From: Pontibacter populi
GTDB taxonomy: Bacteria; Bacteroidota; Bacteroidia; Cytophagales; Hymenobacteraceae
NCBI RefSeq assembly: GCF_019336435.1
Contig: NZ_JAHWXQ010000002.1
Location: 248,001 to 312,000 of the forward strand
Direction: 5' to 3'
DNA: 64,000 nucleotides
Positions within the stretch are counted from its first letter, which is position 1. Each line of letters begins with the position of its first letter. Of the stretch, positions 34,154 to 40,884 are shown piece by piece. The translations under genes and the position numbers were made by a program. The notes under the pieces were generated by a model, which saw only the letters and a program-made list of their open reading frames with translations, made no database searches and had not been told where the DNA came from.

Positions 34154-37144
34154 TTGGCGCTAACAACTGAAGAGATTATAGCTACCTGGAATGGAGCACT
34201 TCAAATTAAAGGAGAAGAATATGACAAAAATGGAAACGTCGTTAGTGCAGGACTTAGAACACCACAGATTGGCGCTTATTATAGTGCTTTAGCACATTGG
34301 ACTATATCTAAGCGTCATGCAATAATTGTTATGCCAACTGGTACAGGTAAAACTGATACAATGGTAACATTAATGGTCGGTAACTTAATGGACAAGTTAC
34401 TAATTATTGTTCCTTCAAAAGCACTACGTGAACAAATAGGTGAGAGAATAAGTAAATTTGGAGTTCTTTCAGAACTAGGCTGTATTTCTGAATCAGCCAC
34501 TCCACCTAGAATTGGTTATCTTAAAAAAGGTTTGAAGACACTTTCTGATATAGAGGAGTTCTTCACCAAGTTTAATGTTATTATAGCAACAGCTTCAATA
34601 TTTAGGAACTTTCCCAATGGTCATTTAATTAAAGTAGCTTCATTATGTAGCCACCTTTTTCTTGATGAAGCCCATCACTCACAAGCTCCCAAAACATGGA
34701 TGAAAATCCAAAAGGCTTTTCAGAATAAGCCAGCTCTTCTTTTTACAGCTACACCATACCGTAATGACGAACTGAAATTAGATGGAGTAGAAATTTATAA
34801 CTACCCACTGTCAAAAGCACAAAGAGAAGGATATTTTACGGAGATCGAGCAACACCCAATTTATGAAGATAACCTAAAACTGGCAGATGAAGCCATTGCG
34901 AAAAAAGCAGTTGAGTTATTAGAAAAAGATCATAAAACATTTCCAAAGCACTTGCTGATGGCACGAGCAAATTCTATTGCAAGAGCTGAAGAGATATTTA
35001 CAATATATCACAAATTTTATCCTCAGTATAATCCCGTACTTGTACATTCTAATCTTCCAGAAAAGAAGAGAAAGGAGCTTCAATTACAGTTTGAAAATGG
35101 CGAGTCTAAAATTGCTGTTTGCGTTGACATGTTCGGCGAGGGTTATGATTTGCCAGAGATAAAAATAGGCGCATTTCATGACATGAGGCGAAATATCACT
35201 ACAGCCCTTCAACTTATTGGTAGATTTACAAGAACAAAAAAAGGTCTAGGTAAGGCTAAATTTGTTTTTAATGCAGCTGAAGAGCAAGCAGCTAAGGAAA
35301 TACAAAAATTACTTGGTGAAGATGCGAATTGGAACATATTAATTCCTAATTTGACTGAAGGTAAAAGCAGAAAAGAACAAGAGCTGAGTACTTTTGTTAA
35401 GTCTTTTAATCTTCCAACTAAACTACCTGTTCAAAATTTAAGACCTGCTCTAAGTCTAGTTGTGTATAAGTCAGCTCAAGACTTTTGGACTCCAGAGAAA
35501 TTCAGAGAACACTTCAATTCTAAAAATTTATTTCATATAAACGATTTAAGTAACAAGAAAAACACTCTCATTATTGTTACTGCAGAAAAAATACAGCTAG
35601 ACTGGATGAAGAGCCAAGAGTATTTTAATATTGAACACCATCTATATGTTGTTCATTGGCTGAAAAAGGAAAAACTGTTGCTGATTCATAGTTCCAAAAC
35701 AAATGGCAATTATTATAAAGGTTTAGCGAAAGCCTTAATTGGTAACGACTGCAGATTGGTTAACGGCGAAAATGTGTATAGAGCCTTACAAGGTATAGAG
35801 CGGCTTAAATTCCATGGCGTGGGTCTTCAGGAGCCTCATGGAACAAGCGTATCTTATGTTCAAAGAGCTGGTAAAAATGTTGTATTAGGTACATCTGCTT
35901 CTGATTTATTAAATCGCTCCAAAAGACTACTTCAAGGCTCTGGTTATAAAAATGGTGATCAGACAAACTTTGGAGTATCAAGTAAAGGTAGGATTTGGTC
36001 TCTACAGAGGGAGAATATTGTTGACTTGATTTCTTGGGGTAATGAAATAGCTTTAAAAATTACTGATAGCTCGATAGATACCAGTAGCTTTATAAATCAT
36101 GTAGCTTTTCCTCAACTCATTGAGAAAAGACCGCAAGTTAGACCATTCTTTATTGAGTGGAACTCATCTCTTTACTCAACAACATACCTTAAATTCTCAA
36201 TATCAACCCTTAGCGACAAGTTCTACTATATACCAAACCTTGACCTTCAACTCCACAACCCTTCATCAAATGGTAATCTGAGTTTTAAAATAGCTACCAA
36301 TGACTTCGTATCTCATTATGAACTTAGAATTAACAAGGGGCAGCAGTTTGAAATAGAACATGTAGGCGGACCTTCCCTTTATTTTCATGATCCCAGTAGA
36401 AAATCTTTAACAGAGTGGTTAACTGAAAACCCTCCTACAATATATTTTATTGATGGGTCATATCTTTTTGATGGAAATAGCTATGTGAAGCTTGGTCAAA
36501 AATTAAGACAATTCGATTTTGATAAGATTCGAACTATTGATTGGAAGACAAATGGTGTTAATATCAGGCGAGAATCAAAGGGGTTTGAAAATCCTGAAAA
36601 AACATCAATTCAGTTCTTTTTAATAGAAAATCTTAAACAGAAGGACTCTAATTATGATTTAATTTTTAATGATGATGATAAAGAGGAAACTGCAGACATA
36701 GTTACAGCCAAAATTAATGATCAAACAAACCAAATCTTTATTGAGTTGTACCATTGCAAGTATTCATCAGAAGATAATGAAGGCTGCAGAGTTGGCGATC
36801 TGTATGAAGTATTGGGACAAGCTCAAAAAAATATAAGGTGGCTCGACGACAGTTACTCGTTCTTCCAAAGATTAATTAGTAGAGAAAACTCCCTTATTAA
36901 TAAAAACTCTAAGCTCACAAGGATTGAAAAAGGTGATTTGGCACTGCTTAGGTCGTTATCAAATAAAGCAAGAAGAGATTACCAAATCCTTATAAAAGTA
37001 TTTGCTGTACAGCCTGGAATGTCTAAATCTAAATTTCTTAAGAGGTCCGAAGATAGTAATGAAGTAGAAAGATTATTTGCTGTGACTGAAGATTACATAA
37101 AAGCTACGAAACAAGGCGACTTTTTTGTTATATGCAGTTCCTAA
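34154..37144 (+). CDS. DEAD/DEAH-box SF2 helicase with C-terminal extension
   Basis: 996 residues. Walker A PTGTGKT (61-67), DEAH (171-174), LFTATPYR and motif VI QLIGRFTR (353-360) define an SF2 core. The C-terminal ~600 residues include a conserved-looking patch near 870-905 (IELYHCKYS...DLYEVLGQAQKNIRW) seen in defence-type helicases, possibly a degenerate nuclease. The start is TTG at 34154, as no ATG lies upstream in frame. The gene is far more AT-rich than rtcB and the Ro gene on each side, lacks the TGCGCA operator in front and ends just before operator 3. It therefore looks like an insertion into the RNA-repair locus. Confidence 0.82.
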   Translation: MALTTEEIIATWNGALQIKGEEYDKNGNVVSAGLRTPQIGAYYSALAHWTISKRHAIIVMPTGTGKTDTMVTLMVGNLMDKLLIIVPSKALREQIGERISKFGVLSELGCISESATPPRIGYLKKGLKTLSDIEEFFTKFNVIIATASIFRNFPNGHLIKVASLCSHLFLDEAHHSQAPKTWMKIQKAFQNKPALLFTATPYRNDELKLDGVEIYNYPLSKAQREGYFTEIEQHPIYEDNLKLADEAIAKKAVELLEKDHKTFPKHLLMARANSIARAEEIFTIYHKFYPQYNPVLVHSNLPEKKRKELQLQFENGESKIAVCVDMFGEGYDLPEIKIGAFHDMRRNITTALQLIGRFTRTKKGLGKAKFVFNAAEEQAAKEIQKLLGEDANWNILIPNLTEGKSRKEQELSTFVKSFNLPTKLPVQNLRPALSLVVYKSAQDFWTPEKFREHFNSKNLFHINDLSNKKNTLIIVTAEKIQLDWMKSQEYFNIEHHLYVVHWLKKEKLLLIHSSKTNGNYYKGLAKALIGNDCRLVNGENVYRALQGIERLKFHGVGLQEPHGTSVSYVQRAGKNVVLGTSASDLLNRSKRLLQGSGYKNGDQTNFGVSSKGRIWSLQRENIVDLISWGNEIALKITDSSIDTSSFINHVAFPQLIEKRPQVRPFFIEWNSSLYSTTYLKFSISTLSDKFYYIPNLDLQLHNPSSNGNLSFKIATNDFVSHYELRINKGQQFEIEHVGGPSLYFHDPSRKSLTEWLTENPPTIYFIDGSYLFDGNSYVKLGQKLRQFDFDKIRTIDWKTNGVNIRRESKGFENPEKTSIQFFLIENLKQKDSNYDLIFNDDDKEETADIVTAKINDQTNQIFIELYHCKYSSEDNEGCRVGDLYEVLGQAQKNIRWLDDSYSFFQRLISRENSLINKNSKLTRIEKGDLALLRSLSNKARRDYQILIKVFAVQPGMSKSKFLKRSEDSNEVERLFAVTEDYIKATKQGDFFVICSS

Positions 37145-37182
37145 GAAATAAAAATTTCAGATAAATCAATATTTTTTTACTC

Positions 37183-37218
37183 TACGCAAAAAGACTGCGC
37201 ACTAGCCCCTGAACTTTG
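37183..37218 (+). promoter_or_regulatory. Operator/promoter 3 of the RNA-repair regulon (Ro-Y RNA-hen1-pnkp)
   Basis: TACGCA (37183-37188, one change from TGCGCA) and TGCGCA (37196-37201) are 13 bp apart with spacer AAAAGAC. The -7-like box GAACTTTG (37211-37218) starts exactly 15 bp after the second box. It lies 23 bp before the Ro gene ATG. Confidence 0.75.
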
Positions 37219-37241
37219 GTCTATCATTAAAGGAAAAGGCC

Positions 37242-38759
37242 ATGAAGTTCAACATTCTCACTTCCAAAAAGCACCAGACCACGAACCACGAAGGAGCGCT
37301 GGCCTGGAAAATAGGTCCAGCCGCCGAGCTGTATGCAGCTGTTGTAACAGCCTCGCTGAGCGACAAATTCTACGAGAACGGAAACCAGCGCCTGGAACGT
37401 ATCCGGGAGCTGATCGCGCAGAACGACCCGGTATTTGTGGCGAAGCTGGCCATGTATGCCCGCACGCAAATGCACCTGCGCAGTGTGCCGTTGGTGTTGC
37501 TGGTGGAACTGGCGAAAGTGCACTCCGGCGATGACCTGGTGAGCCGCACTGTGGCCGGTGTGGTACAGCGTGCCGATGAGATCACAGAGCTGCTGGCCTA
37601 CTACAGCCTGAGCAACGGTCGCACCGGCACTAAGAAGCTGGGCCGCCTCTCCAAGCAACTGCAGAAAGGACTGGCCCTAGCCTTCAATCGATTTGATGAG
37701 TACCAGTTCGCCAAGTATAATCGGGCCACAGAGGTAAAGCTGCGCGATGCGCTGTTCCTGGTGCACCCGAAGTCTAAAGACGAAACGCAGCGGGCGCTCT
37801 TCGATAAGATTGCCACCGATACACTGGCTATACCTTATACCTGGGAGACCAAACTGTCGGAGCTGGGGCAGCAGGCTTTTGAAAACGCAGAAGCCAAAGC
37901 GGCAGCGGTACGAGCCAAGTGGGAGGAGCTGATCGATAGCGGCAGGCTAGGCTACATGGCTCTGCTACGCAACCTGCGTAACATCCTGCAGGCAGAGGTG
38001 TCAGCTGTGCACATGCAACGCGTATGTGCCATACTCTCTGATGCACGCGCTGTGCAGAAGGCAAAGCAGATGCCGTTCCGCTACCAGTCCGCTTACCGGG
38101 AATTGCTGCAGCTAAAGTCCGGCTATACTGCCATGGTGCTTGATGCGCTGGAGCAAGCCGTGCAGGTGAGCGTACAGAACATGCAGGGCTTCGATGAGAC
38201 AGTTCGTGTGGTGGTTGCCTGTGATGTGTCAGGCTCCATGCAACGCCCGATCTCCGCCAGAAGTAAAGTGCTGAACTACGACATCGGTTTGATGCTGGGT
38301 ATGCTCCTGCAGCACCGCTGCCATAACGTGGTAACAGGAATGTTCGGCGACAGCTGGAAGGTAATCAACCTACCACAACGCCAGGTGCTATCCAATGTGC
38401 AGGAGTTCTACCGCCGCGAAGGCGAAGTAGGTTATTCGACCAACGGGTACCTGGTGATCCGTGACCTGATCAAGCGCCGGGTGCAGGCCGATAAAGTGAT
38501 GCTATTCACCGATTGCCAGCTTTGGGACAATACCTGCTATAACCAGAGCATAAGTGAGGAATGGAAGAAGTACAAACCTATTGCACCCAATGCCAGACTC
38601 TACCTTTTCGACCTTGCAGGCTACGGCAACTCACCACTCAACCTGGTGCGGGACGATGTATTTTTGATCGCTGGCTGGAGCGATAAAGTGTTTGATGTAC
38701 TGGAAGCTATCGAGAACGGTAGTACAGCCTTAACAGCTATTGAGGCGATGGAATTATAA
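37242..38759 (+). CDS. rsr: Ro60/Rsr ortholog, TROVE + von Willebrand A domain
   Basis: 505 residues. The N-terminal HEAT-like TROVE ring (about 1-320) shows the typical AKLAMYARTQMHLRSVPLVL and LGYMALLRNLRNIL helices. The C-terminal vWA domain has an intact MIDAS, ACDVSGSM (D328, S330, S332). Ro proteins form a ring that binds Y RNAs on the outside and misfolded RNA ends in the central hole, and in bacteria they work with PNPase and RNA ligases. The first Y-RNA-like stem begins 7 bp after the stop codon, so protein and RNAs are on one transcript. It is driven by operator 3. Confidence 0.95.
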   Translation: MKFNILTSKKHQTTNHEGALAWKIGPAAELYAAVVTASLSDKFYENGNQRLERIRELIAQNDPVFVAKLAMYARTQMHLRSVPLVLLVELAKVHSGDDLVSRTVAGVVQRADEITELLAYYSLSNGRTGTKKLGRLSKQLQKGLALAFNRFDEYQFAKYNRATEVKLRDALFLVHPKSKDETQRALFDKIATDTLAIPYTWETKLSELGQQAFENAEAKAAAVRAKWEELIDSGRLGYMALLRNLRNILQAEVSAVHMQRVCAILSDARAVQKAKQMPFRYQSAYRELLQLKSGYTAMVLDALEQAVQVSVQNMQGFDETVRVVVACDVSGSMQRPISARSKVLNYDIGLMLGMLLQHRCHNVVTGMFGDSWKVINLPQRQVLSNVQEFYRREGEVGYSTNGYLVIRDLIKRRVQADKVMLFTDCQLWDNTCYNQSISEEWKKYKPIAPNARLYLFDLAGYGNSPLNLVRDDVFLIAGWSDKVFDVLEAIENGSTALTAIEAMEL

Positions 38760-38766
38760 AACAAGT

Positions 38767-38879
38767 ACAGGAGGTGCCGTAAGTGCGTGATACTTCGTGG
38801 TGTAGTCCTTTGGGACGAGCAGGTTCGAGCCCTGCACGCTGCCTGCAGCGTAAGCACGTGCTGCCTTTCGCCCTCCTGT
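38767..38879 (+). ncRNA. Y-RNA-like RNA, unit 1
   Basis: 113 nt closed by a perfect outer stem ACAGGAGG (38767-38774) / CCTCCTGT (38872-38879). Inside lie the shared 5' box TGCCGTA, an 8-bp inner stem AGTGCGTG / CACGTGCT (two G-T pairs), the shared TACTTCG, a T-arm mimic GCAGG-TTCGAGC-CCTGC, an acceptor-like hairpin ACGCTG-CCTG-CAGCGT and the 3' box TTTCGCC. No D-arm is visible, so the tRNA-like module is partial. Ends are inferred from pairing, not from transcript data. Confidence 0.8.
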
Positions 38880-38893
38880 TTCTTTAAAAAATT

Positions 38894-39038
38894 TGAGCGG
38901 TGCCGTAGGTCGGAGTTACTTCGATTTGGGTTCGGATGCTGCAGGTTCGACTCCTGCTTTACGCTTCCTACTCGGGAGCGGAAATGGTGTAAATGGCAAC
39001 ACGTCAAAAAAGCACTCCGGCTGCCTGTCGCCCGCTCA
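38894..39038 (+). ncRNA. Y-RNA-like RNA, unit 2 (full tRNA-like module)
   Basis: 145 nt: outer stem TGAGCGG (38894-38900) / CCGCTCA (39032-39038), 5' box TGCCGTA, inner stem GTCGGAGT / ACTCCGGC, TACTTCG and T-arm GCAGG-TTCGACT-CCTGC. Then come an acceptor mimic closed by a loop (CGCTTCC-TACTC-GGGAGCG), a D-arm (GTG-TAAATGGCAA-CAC) and the 3' box TGTCGCC. The order T-arm, acceptor, D-arm is a circular permutation of tRNA, as known for YrlA-type bacterial Y RNAs. Confidence 0.85.
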
Positions 39039-39050
39039 TTATTAAATTTG

Positions 39051-39186
39051 AAAGTTGTGCCGTAGATACGGGTTACTTCGTGTGTCGCAGGTTCGATTCC
39101 TGCCAGCGCCTTGAGGTGCTGTAGCTCAGCTGGTAGAGCAACGCCTTGTAAAAGGTTTAAGTCCCTTATCGCCTGTCGCCCACTTT
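39051..39186 (+). ncRNA. Y-RNA-like RNA, unit 3 (tRNA-Thr-like permuted module)
   Basis: 136 nt: outer stem AAAGTTG / CCACTTT (one mismatch), 5' box TGCCGTA, inner stem GATACGGG / CCCTTATC (one mismatch), TACTTCG, T-arm GCAGG-TTCGATT-CCTGC, acceptor CAGCGCC-TTGA-GGTGCTG, D-arm GCTCAGCTGGTAGAGC and 3' box TGTCGCC. After the D-arm it continues with ACGCCTTGTAAAAGG, which looks like an anticodon arm with TGT (Thr). It may be miscalled as a tRNA or pseudo-tRNA by annotation tools. Confidence 0.85.
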
Positions 39187-39199
39187 TATTAGTAAGGTA

Positions 39200-39267
39200 T
39201 AGAGTGCCGTTAAATGGAGATACTTCGCCTGTCACGCAAAACCAGCTCCATTTGCTCATCGCCTCTA
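39200..39267 (+). ncRNA. Y-RNA-like RNA, unit 4 (minimal, no tRNA-like module)
   Basis: 68 nt: outer stem TAGAG / CTCTA, 5' box TGCCGTT, perfect inner stem AAATGGAG (39212-39219) / CTCCATTT (39246-39253), TACTTCG in the apical loop, and 3' box CATCGCC. It keeps every element shared by the other four units but lacks T-arm, acceptor and D-arm, so it is a pure Ro-binding-type stem-loop. Confidence 0.75.
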
Positions 39268-39275
39268 GACTAACT

Positions 39276-39404
39276 GGAACAGGTGCCGTAGGCAAGCGTT
39301 ACTTCGACTTTTAACCGGCTGGTCGCGGGTTCGACTCCCGCCACTCCTTGGAGTGTAGCTCAGTGGTAGAGCAGCATGTCGCTAGCCGTTTGTCGCCCTG
39401 CTCC
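39276..39404 (+). ncRNA. Y-RNA-like RNA, unit 5 (full tRNA-like module)
   Basis: 129 nt: outer stem GGAACAGG / CCTGCTCC (one mismatch), 5' box TGCCGTA, inner stem GGCAAGCG / CGCTAGCC (one mismatch), TACTTCG, T-arm GCGGG-TTCGACT-CCCGC, acceptor mimic CACTCC-TT-GGAGTG, D-arm TAGCTCAGTGGTAGAGCA and 3' box TGTCGCC. It is followed by TTTTTA (39405-39410), so the outer stem may also act as a terminator or processing signal. Confidence 0.85.
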
Positions 39405-39410
39405 TTTTTA

Positions 39411-39458
39411 TTACCCTGTAGATGCCTGTGGCTAATATGCCATGGGTGTCTCGGGTAA
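39411..39458 (+). other. Structured leader hairpin between Y RNA array and hen1
   Basis: Outer stem TTACCC / GGGTAA (39411-39416 / 39453-39458) and inner stem CCTGTGGC / GCCATGGG (two G-T pairs) around loop TAATAT, with an internal loop between. It resembles the Y RNA two-stem plan but lacks the TGCCGTA and TACTTCG boxes. It could be a sixth, degenerate unit or an RNA-level switch for hen1-pnkp. Confidence 0.45.
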
Positions 39459-39507
39459 AAAGCTTATATTGAATTTTGTGCATGTTTGAAGAAGAAACAC
39501 AAACCAC

Positions 39508-40884
39508 ATGATATTAGAAATTACTACCACGCACCAACCTGCCACGGACCTGGGGTACCTGCTGCACAAGCATCCGGACAAGGTGCAGTCGGTAGAACTG
39601 GCAGCGGGAAAAGCCCATATCTTTTATACCGAAGCGACAGCTGAACGCTGCACCGCCTGTCTGATGCTCGACATCAATCCGGTGGACCTGGTACGGGTGC
39701 GAAAAGGAAATTATGCCCTGCAGGACCAGTACGTAAACGACAGGCCCTACACCACTAACTCCTTTTTGAGCACTGCCATTGCCAAAGCATTTGGCTCTGC
39801 CCTCAACGGCCGCTGCAACCCAAGGCCGGAGCTGCCGGAAACGTCGATGCCCTTTTCCTGTAAGCTCACTTCATTACGTGTGGATGCAGAATTGGAGACC
39901 GTAGAACGACTGTTTCTGCCGCTGGGCTATGCACTGGAAATAGAAACCATCCCCTTAGACCCCGCTTTTCCTGGTTGGGGGCTGAGTAAGTATACTAATT
40001 TAACTTTGAGTAAAACCTGCACCTTGCAGGAGTTACTTTCGCACCTGTACGTGCTGATCCCGGTGCTCGACAACAGCCGCCATAGCTGGGTGGCCCAGCA
40101 CGACATTGAGATCCTGATGCAGAAAGGACAGGGCTGGCTCGAACAACATCCGGAGCGCGACTGGATCACCAGACGCTTCCTGCGCAACATCCGCACCATT
40201 ACAAGCGAAGCCATCCTGCGTTTGGCCGGTGAAGATGCCTTACCGCCTGAAGAAGACGAATCGCCGCTGCAAGAAAGCCTGCACCAGCAGCGCCTGAACC
40301 GGGCTTTCGAACGGCTACGTGAAAGTGGTGCCACAAAGGTACTGGACCTGGGCTGTGGCTCTGGCAAGCTATTAAAGCTACTTCTAAAAGAAGGGCAGTT
40401 CCGGAAGATCACCGGTATGGATGTTTCATTTTCAGAGCTACAACTGGCAAAAGAGAACCTGTATCTGGACGAAGCCTCCCCTGCCCTACGCCAACGTCTC
40501 TCGCTTTTTCAAGGGTCAGTTACCTACCTGGACGAACGGATGAAAGGCTATGATGCTGTTGCACTGGTTGAAGTGATCGAGCACCTGGATGAAGTAAGAC
40601 TGCCAGCCATGGAGAAAGTGGTCTTTGGTTATGCAGCACCGGAAACAGTCGTGCTCTCTACACCTAACGCAGAGTACAATGTCGTTTACAAGCGGCTAGA
40701 TCCGGAAGCCTTCCGGCACGAAGACCACCGTTTTGAGTGGACACGGCAGCAATTTAGAAACTGGTGTGATACCGTTGGCGAACGCTTTGGCTATGAGGTG
40801 CGCATTGAGTCGGTAGGTCAAGAAGAACCTAATATAGGTGCACCTTCCCAGCTGGCTGTATTTAAAAATAAATTAACCCTATGA
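39508..40884 (+). CDS. hen1: 3'-terminal RNA ribose 2'-O-methyltransferase Hen1
   Basis: 458 residues: an N-terminal Hen1-specific domain (1-250; ERCTACLMLDINPVDLVRV, YTTNSFLSTAIAKAFG) and a C-terminal methyltransferase. The SAM motif is VLDLGCGSGK (278-287). The Mn-binding set specific to Hen1 is present as E355 and E358-H359 (VEVIEHLDE) plus H404/H407 (RHEDHRFEW). Bacterial Hen1 methylates the 2'-OH at the break before Pnkp seals it, so the same site cannot be cut again. Its stop overlaps the pnkp start (ATGA, 4 bp), and Hen1 and Pnkp are known to work as one complex. Confidence 0.96.
   Translation: MILEITTTHQPATDLGYLLHKHPDKVQSVELAAGKAHIFYTEATAERCTACLMLDINPVDLVRVRKGNYALQDQYVNDRPYTTNSFLSTAIAKAFGSALNGRCNPRPELPETSMPFSCKLTSLRVDAELETVERLFLPLGYALEIETIPLDPAFPGWGLSKYTNLTLSKTCTLQELLSHLYVLIPVLDNSRHSWVAQHDIEILMQKGQGWLEQHPERDWITRRFLRNIRTITSEAILRLAGEDALPPEEDESPLQESLHQQRLNRAFERLRESGATKVLDLGCGSGKLLKLLLKEGQFRKITGMDVSFSELQLAKENLYLDEASPALRQRLSLFQGSVTYLDERMKGYDAVALVEVIEHLDEVRLPAMEKVVFGYAAPETVVLSTPNAEYNVVYKRLDPEAFRHEDHRFEWTRQQFRNWCDTVGERFGYEVRIESVGQEEPNIGAPSQLAVFKNKLTL

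Noticed and set aside
38787..39065. 92-codon plus-strand frame, and a 224-codon minus-strand frame at 38621-39295
   Set aside because: Both run through the Y-RNA-like array, whose paired stems and tRNA-like arms explain the sequence; the translations are low-complexity and Arg/Cys-rich.
39096..39180. Ordinary tRNA gene (T-arm, D-arm and acceptor words near 39100-39160)
   Set aside because: The arms occur in the wrong order (T-arm, acceptor, D-arm) with the acceptor closed by a loop, so this is a permuted tRNA-like module of a Y RNA, not a tRNA gene.
38767..39404. CRISPR array, because of five regularly spaced similar units
   Set aside because: The units are 68-145 nt, differ in sequence, are conserved by structure rather than identity, and no cas genes are present.
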